Shown: in pieces, positions 1-6,001 of the stretch
Position numbering within the stretch: position 1 is the first letter of the stretch
How the letters are laid out: each line of letters starts with the position of its first letter
The notes under the pieces: model-generated
What the model was told of the DNA's origin: nothing
Databases searched by the model: none
Seen by the model: the letters and a program-made list of their open reading frames with translations, nothing else
Program-made: the position numbers and the translations under genes
Assembly (NCBI GenBank): GCA_030590765.1
Contig: JAUVCP010000118.1
Coordinates: 1 to 6,867, forward strand
Direction: 5' to 3'
Source of the DNA: Flavobacteriaceae bacterium
Lineage (GTDB): Bacteria; Bacteroidota; Bacteroidia; Flavobacteriales; Flavobacteriaceae
DNA: 6,867 bases

Positions 1-1325
1 ATGTACTACGAGGCACAAAAGGAGTGAACTATATTCAAAAGAACAGGTTTAACAAAGAAATTGGAGCCTATAAAAATGGTATCTATGATACTATTGCTGA
101 ACCCGGAAAAGATATTTATCTAACATTAGATCTAGATCTACAAAAATACACGGAAGATATGATGTTCCAAAAACGTGGCGGAATTGTTGCTATAGAACCT
201 TCCACAGGAGAGATTCTGGCTTTGGTTTCTACGCCAAGTTATGATCCAAACATGATGGTGGGTAGAAAACGATCAAAGAATTCTGTATTATTATTTAATG
301 ACACTATTAAACAACCCATGCTTGATAGGGCATTACAGGCACAATATCCTCCAGGTTCACCTTTCAAATTAGTAAATGCACTGGTTGCTTTACAGGAAGG
401 TGTCATCACTCCAACAACAGGTTTTTATTGCCATCACGGTTACAGATATGGAAGAGGTGGTTTTATGGCTTGTCATTGTGGTGTGGTTGGATCTGCAATT
501 CAATTGGATAAAGGGATATACCGCTCGTGTAACTCCTATTTTTCAAATGTTTATCGCAAAACGATTGAAAAATATGATTCACCTTCCAAAGGGATGGATG
601 TGTGGAGTAATCATGTGAAAAGTTTCGGGCTAGGTAATTTCCTAGGTTATGATCTTCCATCCGGACAAAAAGGTTTAATTCCTGATTCAAAATTATACAA
701 GAGATTTTATCCACGAGGTGGTTGGAAAGCAATTACTACTATTTCAAATGCCATTGGTCAAGGAGAAGTATTGACAACTCCAATTCAACTAGCAAATATG
801 ACTGCTGCTATTGCCAACAGAGGTTTTTATTTCACACCACATATTATAAAAAAAATTGGGGATAGTATTGTAAAAGACCCAAAATACACCAAGGCAAAAT
901 ATACAACAGTTGATGCAGAACATTTTGAACCAGTTATTGAAGGAATGTTTCATGTATTTGAAATGGGTACTGCTCGTTATTCAAGAGTGGAAGGAATTGA
1001 AATTTGTGGAAAAACAGGAACATCTGAAAACTCGAAGCGAATCGATGGTAAAAAAGTAGATTTTACAGATCATTCTATTTTTGTTGCATTTGCACCAAAG
1101 GACAATCCTAAAATTGCTATTGCGGTTTTTATTGAAAATGGCTACTGGGGCTCCAGATGGGCAGCTCCGATTGCAAGTTTAATGATCGAAAAATACATCA
1201 ATGGCTTTATAGGAAAATCTATTGTGAGACAAAATGCAGAAAAGAAAATGCTTACCCAAGGTCTGGCGGATGAATATAATAAACAACTGGAAATAGAAAC
1301 ATATAGTGCGCAAAAGGAAAACTAA
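1..1325 (+). CDS. mrdA: Penicillin-binding protein 2 (PBP2), elongation-specific peptidoglycan transpeptidase; 5' end missing
   Basis: This is a class B PBP that cross-links new peptidoglycan in the periplasm during cell elongation, working with RodA. The reading frame is already open at base 3 and reads LRGTKGV before the first possible start (GTG at 24). That segment looks like the end of the PBP2 dimerisation domain, so the GTG is internal and the true start lies upstream. About 440 residues are present; I infer that roughly 180 are missing. The transpeptidase motifs are all present: SPFK with the catalytic Ser at 357-359 and Lys at 366-368, SCN at 525-533, and KTGT at 1011-1022. The segment SNAIGQGEVLTTPIQLANM is also typical. 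Between the first two motifs lies a Cys/His cluster, CHH (429-437) and CHC (471-479). The stop codon lies inside the start of rodA, so the two are translationally close. Confidence 0.95.
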   Translation, partial: VLRGTKGVNYIQKNRFNKEIGAYKNGIYDTIAEPGKDIYLTLDLDLQKYTEDMMFQKRGGIVAIEPSTGEILALVSTPSYDPNMMVGRKRSKNSVLLFNDTIKQPMLDRALQAQYPPGSPFKLVNALVALQEGVITPTTGFYCHHGYRYGRGGFMACHCGVVGSAIQLDKGIYRSCNSYFSNVYRKTIEKYDSPSKGMDVWSNHVKSFGLGNFLGYDLPSGQKGLIPDSKLYKRFYPRGGWKAITTISNAIGQGEVLTTPIQLANMTAAIANRGFYFTPHIIKKIGDSIVKDPKYTKAKYTTVDAEHFEPVIEGMFHVFEMGTARYSRVEGIEICGKTGTSENSKRIDGKKVDFTDHSIFVAFAPKDNPKIAIAVFIENGYWGSRWAAPIASLMIEKYINGFIGKSIVRQNAEKKMLTQGLADEYNKQLEIETYSAQKEN

Positions 1326-2583
1326 TATATTTAAAGGAGTTGATTGGCTCTTGATACTCATGTACCTCTCATTTATTTTTATGGGGTGGTTGAGTATTTA
1401 TGAGGCTACTTATTCAGAAACACAATTTGAAATATTTGATTTTTCATCAAAATACGGTAAACAGTCTATATGGATACTACTTAGTTTTCTTTTGATTATT
1501 ATCATTCTGGCAATTGATAAGAAATTTTACGAACAGTTTTCTGGTGTTTTTTATGTTGTTTCTTTATTATCACTGGCAGGACTGTTTATTTTTGGGAAAA
1601 ACATCAACGGAGCAACCTCCTGGTATAGTTTTGGTTCTTTTGCTTTTCAACCAGCTGAATTTGCAAAAACCGCTACAGCTTTAGCAATCGCCAATTATTT
1701 AAATGAACGAAACCAAGATCTTAGAAAACTGAACGATCAGCTTAAAGCTTTTGGTATTATTATGCTTCCGGCAATTTTAATCACTTTGCAACCCGATCCT
1801 GGATCTGCTTTGGTATATGGCTCTTTGATTATTGTTCTTTACCAATTTGGTCTGCCTTTATATTATCTTATTATTGGTACACTAGCAATTATCCTTTTTA
1901 TTGCAACTCTATATTTTGGTTTTTTGAATACATTACTTGTTTCAGCACTTTTAATAAGCGCTTTATTTGTTTACCTAAATTATAAGAATAAAAAGTTTAT
2001 ACGAAATAACTGGCTGAACTTTATACTGGTCTATCTTTTTACCGGACTATTTATTTTTAGTGTGGATTATGTTTTTAATAATATTTTTGAACAAAGACAT
2101 CGAGACAGATTTAATATCCTGCTCGGAAAAAATGTTGACGACCAGGGAATTGGATACAACACAGCACAATCCGTAATAACGATCAGCTCTGGAGGGTTTA
2201 ACGGAAAAGGATTTTTACAAGGTGACAGAACCCAAGGCAATTTTGTACCTGAACAGCAAACAGATTATATATTTAGCGTGGTTGGAGAAGAATGGGGCTT
2301 TTTAGGTAGTAGTTTTATCGTGTTATTATTTGTAGCATTCCTGCTACGTATACTTCATGTTGCCAACAGACAAAAATCAACATTTAGCAAGGCATTTGCC
2401 TATTCTGTAATGGCTATTTTCCTTTTTCATTTTACAATTAATATTGGAATGGTTTTAGGTATATTGCCTACCATTGGTATTCCATTACCATTTTTTAGCT
2501 ATGGAGGATCTTCTCTTTGGGGGTTTACAGTGCTACTATTTATTCTAATACGATTAGATGCTGATCGTGTTTATGAATGGTAA
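1306..2583 (+). CDS. rodA: RodA, SEDS-family peptidoglycan glycosyltransferase
   Basis: RodA polymerises lipid II into glycan strands at the inner membrane, paired with PBP2 in the elongasome. The protein is 425 residues, somewhat longer than the roughly 370 of E. coli RodA, and is built of about ten hydrophobic segments. SEDS hallmarks are visible: GATSW with W106 followed by FQPAEFAK, QPDPGS at 162-167, PEQQTD at 315-320 followed by EE at 328-329, and the C-terminal GILPTIGIPLPFFSYGG region near 385-401. D320 aligns by motif with the Asp considered catalytic in RodA. The start is a GTG overlapping mrdA by 20 bp. An in-frame TAG at 1294-1296 rules out any ATG further upstream, and the next in-frame ATG (1360) would delete most of the first membrane segment. 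No Shine-Dalgarno sequence is seen, so translation may depend on mrdA. Confidence 0.95.
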   Translation: MRKRKTNIFKGVDWLLILMYLSFIFMGWLSIYEATYSETQFEIFDFSSKYGKQSIWILLSFLLIIIILAIDKKFYEQFSGVFYVVSLLSLAGLFIFGKNINGATSWYSFGSFAFQPAEFAKTATALAIANYLNERNQDLRKLNDQLKAFGIIMLPAILITLQPDPGSALVYGSLIIVLYQFGLPLYYLIIGTLAIILFIATLYFGFLNTLLVSALLISALFVYLNYKNKKFIRNNWLNFILVYLFTGLFIFSVDYVFNNIFEQRHRDRFNILLGKNVDDQGIGYNTAQSVITISSGGFNGKGFLQGDRTQGNFVPEQQTDYIFSVVGEEWGFLGSSFIVLLFVAFLLRILHVANRQKSTFSKAFAYSVMAIFLFHFTINIGMVLGILPTIGIPLPFFSYGGSSLWGFTVLLFILIRLDADRVYEW

Positions 2584-2592
2584 TATTATAAC

Positions 2593-2619
2593 AAAAAAAG
2601 ACCGCCCTTCCAGGCAGCC
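2593..2619 (-). terminator. Intrinsic terminator downstream of rpsT
   Basis: On the minus strand a 7-bp stem, GGCTGCC paired with GGCGGTC (two G-U wobbles), closes a 6-nt loop and is followed directly by seven T residues. It begins 25 bp after the rpsT stop. On the plus strand the two wobbles become A/C mismatches and there is no T run, so I read it as a terminator for the rpsT transcript and not for rodA. Confidence 0.8.
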
Positions 2620-2644
2620 TTATATATCTATAAAGTTGTTTCTT

Positions 2645-2899
2645 CTAACTTAATGCAGAAACATGTTTTGTTAACTTTGATTTTAAGTTAGCTGCTTTGT
2701 TATCGTGAATGATATTATTCTTTGCCAATTTATCAACCATTGATAGTATGTTAGGTAAAGCTGCTTCAGCATCCTTCTTTACCTCAATTTCCTGCATATT
2801 TTTAATAGCATTACGTGTAGTTTTATGCTGATATTTATTTTTTACATGCTTCGCTTCGTTAATTCTTATTCTCTTTAAAGCTGACTTATGATTTGCCAT
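2645..2899 (-). CDS. rpsT: 30S ribosomal protein S20
   Basis: S20 is a small basic protein that binds 16S rRNA early in assembly of the 30S subunit. The 84-residue length is normal for the family. The start MANHKSALKRIR is the family signature: Lys/Arg-rich N-terminal helix, then two further helices with alternating basic and hydrophobic residues, including AANLKSKLTKHV near the C-terminus. The ATG is the family's standard start. Its leader is almost pure A/T with no Shine-Dalgarno motif. The gene lies 37 bp downstream of tRNA-Glu on the same strand, with no good Bacteroidetes promoter between them, and ends before an intrinsic terminator. It is therefore probably co-transcribed with the tRNA, and perhaps also receives read-through from proS. 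Confidence 0.97.
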   Translation of the reverse strand: MANHKSALKRIRINEAKHVKNKYQHKTTRNAIKNMQEIEVKKDAEAALPNILSMVDKLAKNNIIHDNKAANLKSKLTKHVSALS

Positions 2900-2936
2900 A
2901 ATTTTTAATTTAATTATTTTTTTTTAAACAAATTTG

Positions 2937-3008
2937 TAGCCCGTAGGGGAGTCGAACCCCTCTTACCAGGATGAAAACCTGGCGTCCTAGCCGATAGACG
3001 AACGGGCC
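2937..3008 (-). tRNA. tRNA-Glu, anticodon UUC
   Basis: The minus strand folds into a complete 72-nt cloverleaf. The acceptor stem is GGCCCGT with ACGGGCT (first pair G-U), and the D stem is GTCT with GGAC. The anticodon stem is CCAGG with CCTGG around loop TTTTCAT, giving anticodon TTC. The variable region is TAAG, and the T stem AGGGG/CCCCT surrounds the loop TTCGACT. The discriminator base is A and the following bases are CAAA, so the 3' CCA is not encoded and must be added by CCA-adding enzyme. It supplies glutamate for GAA/GAG codons. It lies between proS and rpsT in the same direction. Confidence 0.97.
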
Positions 3009-3045
3009 AGCTACACTTAACAAATGTTCTTTGCTAAAGCGAGTG

Positions 3046-3076
3046 CAAAAATAATACAATTTTTACATTCTGCAAA
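3046..3076 (-). promoter_or_regulatory. Bacteroidetes-type sigma-A promoter for tRNA-Glu (and probably rpsT)
   Basis: On the minus strand TATTTTTG (3053 down to 3046) matches the Bacteroidetes -7 consensus TAnnTTTG exactly. A TTTG (3076 down to 3073) lies 19 nt upstream, within the usual 17-23 nt spacing for the -33 element. Transcription would begin near 3040, leaving a leader of about 30 nt before the tRNA. The match is by eye; the consensus is established for Bacteroides and Flavobacterium. Confidence 0.7.
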
Positions 3077-3100
3077 TACTTTTTTATTTTTTTTTACTTT

Positions 3101-4576
3101 TTAATATGCTTTTGCAAATAAAACACGTCTAATTGATCTATTACCTGTTAAAACACAGGCTCCATCTTCCAATTTAGCATCTAAAGGGATGCATCTAATC
3201 GTTGCTTTTGTTTTGTTTTTTATAATTTCTTCTGTCTCTTCTGTACCATCCCAATGGGCAGAAATAAATCCTCCTTTAGTATTCAACACTTCTTTAAACT
3301 CCTCAAAATCATTCACCTCTGTAATTAATCCCTCTCTAAAATCAAAAGCCTTTTTATATAAGTTCTCCTGAATTTCATTTAATAGACTAATTAAGGTTTC
3401 AGAAATATTCTCCTGATTTACAATTTCTTTAGTTAAATTATCTCTTCGGGCAAGTTCAACTGTTCCGTTTTCAAGATCTCTTGGCCCAATAGCTATTCTT
3501 AACGGAACACCTTTTAATTCATATTCTGCAAATTTCCAACCCGGTTTATGTGTTGTTCTTTTATCATATTTGACTGAAATACCACGTTGTCGCATTTCTT
3601 TCATCATCTCTTCTGCTTTTGCAGATATTGCATCCAATTGTTCTTCCGAACGGTAAATAGGAACGATCACTACCTGAATAGGAGCCAGTTTTGGAGGAAG
3701 AACCAATCCGTTATCATCACTATGTGTCATCACTAGTGCTCCCATTAATCTGGTTGACACTCCCCATGAAGTAGCCCAAACATATTCTTGCTTACCTTCT
3801 TTAGTTGCAAATTTCACATCAAATGCTTTTGCAAAATTCTGACCCAGAAAATGTGATGTTCCGGCCTGAAGCGCTTTTTTATCTTGCATTAAAGCCTCAA
3901 TAGTATAAGTTTCCAAAGCTCCGGCAAACCGTTCACTATCTGATTTTGTGCCTTTGATAACCGGCATTGCCATAAAGTTTTCGGCAAAATCAGCATAAAC
4001 TCCCTGCATTTTTATTGCTTCTTCAATGGCTTCATTTTTTGTCTCGTGCGCTGTATGACCTTCCTGCCATAAAAATTCTGCAGTACGCAAAAACAATCGG
4101 GTTCTCATCTCCCAACGCACAACATTTGCCCATTGATTGATCAATAATGGCAAATCTCTATAGGATTGAATCCATTTTCTGTATGAATCCCATATAATTG
4201 TTTCGGAAGTTGGACGAATAATTAATTCTTCTTCCAGTTTTGCATTCTCATCTACAACAACTTCTTTACCGTCTTCAGAAGTTTTTAACCTATAATGTGT
4301 TACAACTGCACATTCTTTTGCAAAACCATCAACATGACTTGCCTCTTTACTAAAATATGATTTTGGGATCAATAGTGGAAAATAAGCATTCTCATGTCCG
4401 GTTTCCTTAAACATCCTGTCTAATTCAGCCTGCATCTTTTCCCAGATTGCATATCCATAAGGTTTAATTACCATCATTCCCCTCACACCTGAATTCTCAG
4501 CAAGATCAGCTTTAATAACTAATTCATTATACCATTTGGAGTAATCTTCACTCCTTTTTGTTAGCTTTTTACCCAT
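3101..4576 (-). CDS. proS: Prolyl-tRNA synthetase, archaeal/eukaryotic-type (class IIa)
   Basis: This cytoplasmic enzyme joins proline to tRNA-Pro using ATP. The 491-residue length and the lack of a YbaK-like editing insertion between motifs 2 and 3 mark the shorter archaeal/eukaryotic-like form. Class II motif 1 lies around [13 protein letters not shown] (33-45). RPTSE is at 121-125. Motif 2 runs from RWEMRTR at 154 through [16 protein letters not shown], and motif 3 is around [17 protein letters not shown] (272-288). The HGTP-type anticodon-binding domain starts near [11 protein letters not shown] (298). A C-terminal domain ends with FAKAY and the conserved terminal Tyr491. The C-terminal domain keeps only two cysteines (C462, C474), so the four-Cys zinc site known in some relatives is not intact. 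The start [20 protein letters not shown] is typical. No terminator follows it before tRNA-Glu. Confidence 0.96.
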   Translation of the reverse strand: MGKKLTKRSEDYSKWYNELVIKADLAENSGVRGMMVIKPYGYAIWEKMQAELDRMFKETGHENAYFPLLIPKSYFSKEASHVDGFAKECAVVTHYRLKTSEDGKEVVVDENAKLEEELIIRPTSETIIWDSYRKWIQSYRDLPLLINQWANVVRWEMRTRLFLRTAEFLWQEGHTAHETKNEAIEEAIKMQGVYADFAENFMAMPVIKGTKSDSERFAGALETYTIEALMQDKKALQAGTSHFLGQNFAKAFDVKFATKEGKQEYVWATSWGVSTRLMGALVMTHSDDNGLVLPPKLAPIQVVIVPIYRSEEQLDAISAKAEEMMKEMRQRGISVKYDKRTTHKPGWKFAEYELKGVPLRIAIGPRDLENGTVELARRDNLTKEIVNQENISETLISLLNEIQENLYKKAFDFREGLITEVNDFEEFKEVLNTKGGFISAHWDGTEETEEIIKNKTKATIRCIPLDAKLEDGACVLTGNRSIRRVLFAKAY

Positions 4577-4585
4577 ATTATTTTT

Positions 4586-4613
4586 TTTGGCACAAAATTT
4601 GTTAATATTTTTA
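4586..4613 (+). promoter_or_regulatory. Weak candidate promoter for the lipoprotein gene
   Basis: On the plus strand TTTG (4586-4589) is followed after 16 nt by TATTTTTA (4606-4613), which differs from TAnnTTTG only at the last base. The spacing is one nucleotide short of the usual range. It would give a 5' leader of roughly 60 nt. No better plus-strand match is present in the gap, but A/T-rich DNA makes such matches cheap. Confidence 0.22.
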
Positions 4614-4616
4614 ACA
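4600..4616. repeat. Short inverted repeat in the proS/lipoprotein divergent gap
   Basis: TGTTAA and TTAACA form a perfect 6-bp inverted repeat around TATTT. It overlaps the weak plus-strand promoter candidate and lies in the predicted 5' leader of proS. It could be a regulator site or chance in A/T-rich DNA; nothing in the sequence decides. Confidence 0.35.
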
Positions 4617-4632
4617 GAAATAAAACAGGTTG

Positions 4633-4640
4633 CAAAGCTA
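4633..4640 (-). promoter_or_regulatory. Candidate -7 element for proS
   Basis: TAGCTTTG on the minus strand matches TAnnTTTG exactly and lies about 57 bp upstream of the proS start in the divergent gap. The matching -33 element is poor: only an A/T-rich TTTATGG stretch sits at about the right distance. This is the best proS promoter candidate in the gap, but it is a single-element match. Confidence 0.45.
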
Positions 4641-4677
4641 ACTTTTTTTTAACTTACAGCCATAAAAATAAAGTACT

Positions 4678-5985
4678 ATGAAAAACATTACAAATATCAA
4701 AAATATATTTACTACTTCATTATATATTCTTTTAGTAATTTTTGTGATTAGTTCATGCAGCACATCTCAAACTGCTTATAACAATGATGGTATATATGGG
4801 TCAGATGAACCATCCAAAACTGTTGTGATGGTTAAAGATTCAAAATCTGATTATTATCAGGAGTATTTTGCAGGAGAAAATGATAGGTATGAAATAGCCC
4901 AAGAAGATATTATTACAAATATTGATGATTACGAAGGATATGACGACACTAACGACTATTACTATGAAGAAGAAGAACAATATAGCAATGGAGCACCACC
5001 TTGGGAATATACAACCAGTGTAAGTATTAATTTTAACGTAGGTTATGGAGGTTATGGATACTATAACCCGTGGCGTTACGGCTATGGCTACCCATGGTAT
5101 GGCGGTGGCTATTGGGGATACAACCCATGGTATGGTGGCGGATACTGGGGTGGTTACTACCCAGGATGGGGTTACCCAAGTTATCCAGGCTACTATCCTC
5201 CTTACTACCCAGGCTATAGACCACCATATTATGGAAATTCAACTTATGGCAAAAGAAGTTATGCAGGAAATAGATTAAATACAAGGAATGTAAATAATTC
5301 AAGATCTAATAGTTATAGAAGTTCGAACAACTCATCATCCAACCGAAGAGTTACAAGCAGTGAAAACGGATACAGAACAAGCAATTCCTCTTCAACCAGA
5401 AGGACAACTTCAACCAGAGGAACAAGTGGATATAAAGCTAAAAATGAAAATTTTGCAAATAACAGAAGGACTTATAGCTCATCAGCAGGTCAGAGGAATT
5501 CAAATTACAACAAAAGTAATAGCTCTAACGTAAGAAGCAATAGTAGAAGTTATAACAGAGGGTCAAGCACGCAAAGATCTACTCCGAGTAGTAGCAGAAG
5601 TAGTTCAGGAAGCATAAGAAGTTCAGGTAGAAATCAGGCATCTACAGGCTATAAATACAGTCCGCAATCTCGTTCAAATTCTACACAACGTAGTGTAAAT
5701 AATTCATCAAGCAAGAGAAGAGTGGTTTATAACAATTCAAATAATAATATCCAAAGAAATACTGCAAAGAATCACAGCTCTAATCCTACGAAAAGATATT
5801 CAGGTAATAAAAAATACGCGAAAAGTTACAGTAATAACCGTAAAGCTTCATCTTCTCCTAAGAGTTCAAGAAGCTATAGCAGCAGCAGCAGCAGGTCAAG
5901 TTCTTCTCAAAGTTCTAGAAGTTCAGCTCCATCACGTAGCAGTAGTTCATCAATGAGATCTTCTTCTTCAGGATCAAGAAGATAA
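4678..5985 (+). CDS. Predicted low-complexity lipoprotein, function unknown
   Basis: I do not recognise a functional domain. The first 27 residues form a lipoprotein signal peptide: KNIxNIKN start, hydrophobic core, then lipobox ISSC with Cys27 as the lipidated residue. No acidic or Lys-Asp-Asp-like export signal follows the Cys (STSQTAYNN), so I infer that it may face the periplasm. Residues 35-105 are acidic and Tyr-rich (DDYEGYDDTNDYYYEEEEQY). Residues 121-186 are almost only Gly, Tyr, Trp and Pro, with an 11-residue tandem repeat. Residues 190-435 are Ser/Arg/Asn/Thr-rich and strongly basic, ending in dense Ser-Arg runs. The 435-residue protein is likely largely disordered. It lies 16 bp before a FadL-like gene, in the same direction, suggesting an operon. 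Similar serine-rich proteins may carry misleading automatic names; composition alone is not homology. The coding call is strong: long open frame, signal peptide, ATG start, tight fit to the next gene. Confidence 0.9.
   Translation: MKNITNIKNIFTTSLYILLVIFVISSCSTSQTAYNNDGIYGSDEPSKTVVMVKDSKSDYYQEYFAGENDRYEIAQEDIITNIDDYEGYDDTNDYYYEEEEQYSNGAPPWEYTTSVSINFNVGYGGYGYYNPWRYGYGYPWYGGGYWGYNPWYGGGYWGGYYPGWGYPSYPGYYPPYYPGYRPPYYGNSTYGKRSYAGNRLNTRNVNNSRSNSYRSSNNSSSNRRVTSSENGYRTSNSSSTRRTTSTRGTSGYKAKNENFANNRRTYSSSAGQRNSNYNKSNSSNVRSNSRSYNRGSSTQRSTPSSSRSSSGSIRSSGRNQASTGYKYSPQSRSNSTQRSVNNSSSKRRVVYNNSNNNIQRNTAKNHSSNPTKRYSGNKKYAKSYSNNRKASSSPKSSRSYSSSSSRSSSSQSSRSSAPSRSSSSSMRSSSSGSRR
5092..5157 (+). repeat. Two-copy 33-bp tandem repeat encoding an 11-residue Gly/Tyr/Trp unit
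   Basis: Bases 5092-5124 encode PWYGGGYWGYN and 5125-5157 encode PWYGGGYWGGY. The first nine residues are identical, while the DNA copies differ at several third positions, so the duplication is not fresh or protein composition is under selection. Looser PW and GY echoes lie before it (NPWRYGYG) and after it (YPGWGYPSYPGYYPPYYPGY). Confidence 0.85.
5878..5892 (+). repeat. (AGC)5 trinucleotide repeat in the serine-rich tail
   Basis: Five AGC codons in a row encode Ser401-Ser405, followed by AGG (Arg). A three-base unit keeps the frame when copies are gained or lost, so slippage would change only the length of the serine run. Confidence 0.85.
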
Positions 5986-6001
5986 TTAAAATACATTTAT
6001 T

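Noticed and set aside
24..26. GTG at 24 as the start of the PBP2 gene
   Set aside because: The same frame is open back to the window edge and encodes PBP2-like LRGTKG, so the GTG is an internal valine.
376..732. Short open frames on both strands inside mrdA
   Set aside because: They overlap strongly conserved PBP2 motifs and show no recognisable protein features.
1179..1361. 60-residue minus-strand frame across the mrdA-rodA junction
   Set aside because: It is antisense to two certain genes and has no supporting start or homology signal.
2600..2619. Hairpin after rodA as a bidirectional terminator
   Set aside because: On the plus strand two stem positions are A/C mismatches and the downstream bases are TTATAT, not a T run.
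3077..3100. T-rich tract after proS as a terminator
   Set aside because: In the proS direction it reads as A-rich with no preceding hairpin; the T run lies on the opposite strand.
3189..3371. 60-residue plus-strand frame opposite the proS C-terminus
   Set aside because: Its signal-peptide-like N-terminus is the complement of conserved ProRS codons; I see no promoter or independent support.
5033..5302. Open frames in other frames on both strands across the Gly/Tyr-rich region
   Set aside because: They arise from the biased codons of the low-complexity lipoprotein; products are His/Met/Thr-rich with no export signal or family likeness.
5878..5892. AGC repeats as part of a CRISPR or other array
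   Set aside because: It is a simple codon repeat within a coding frame with no spacers or longer unit.
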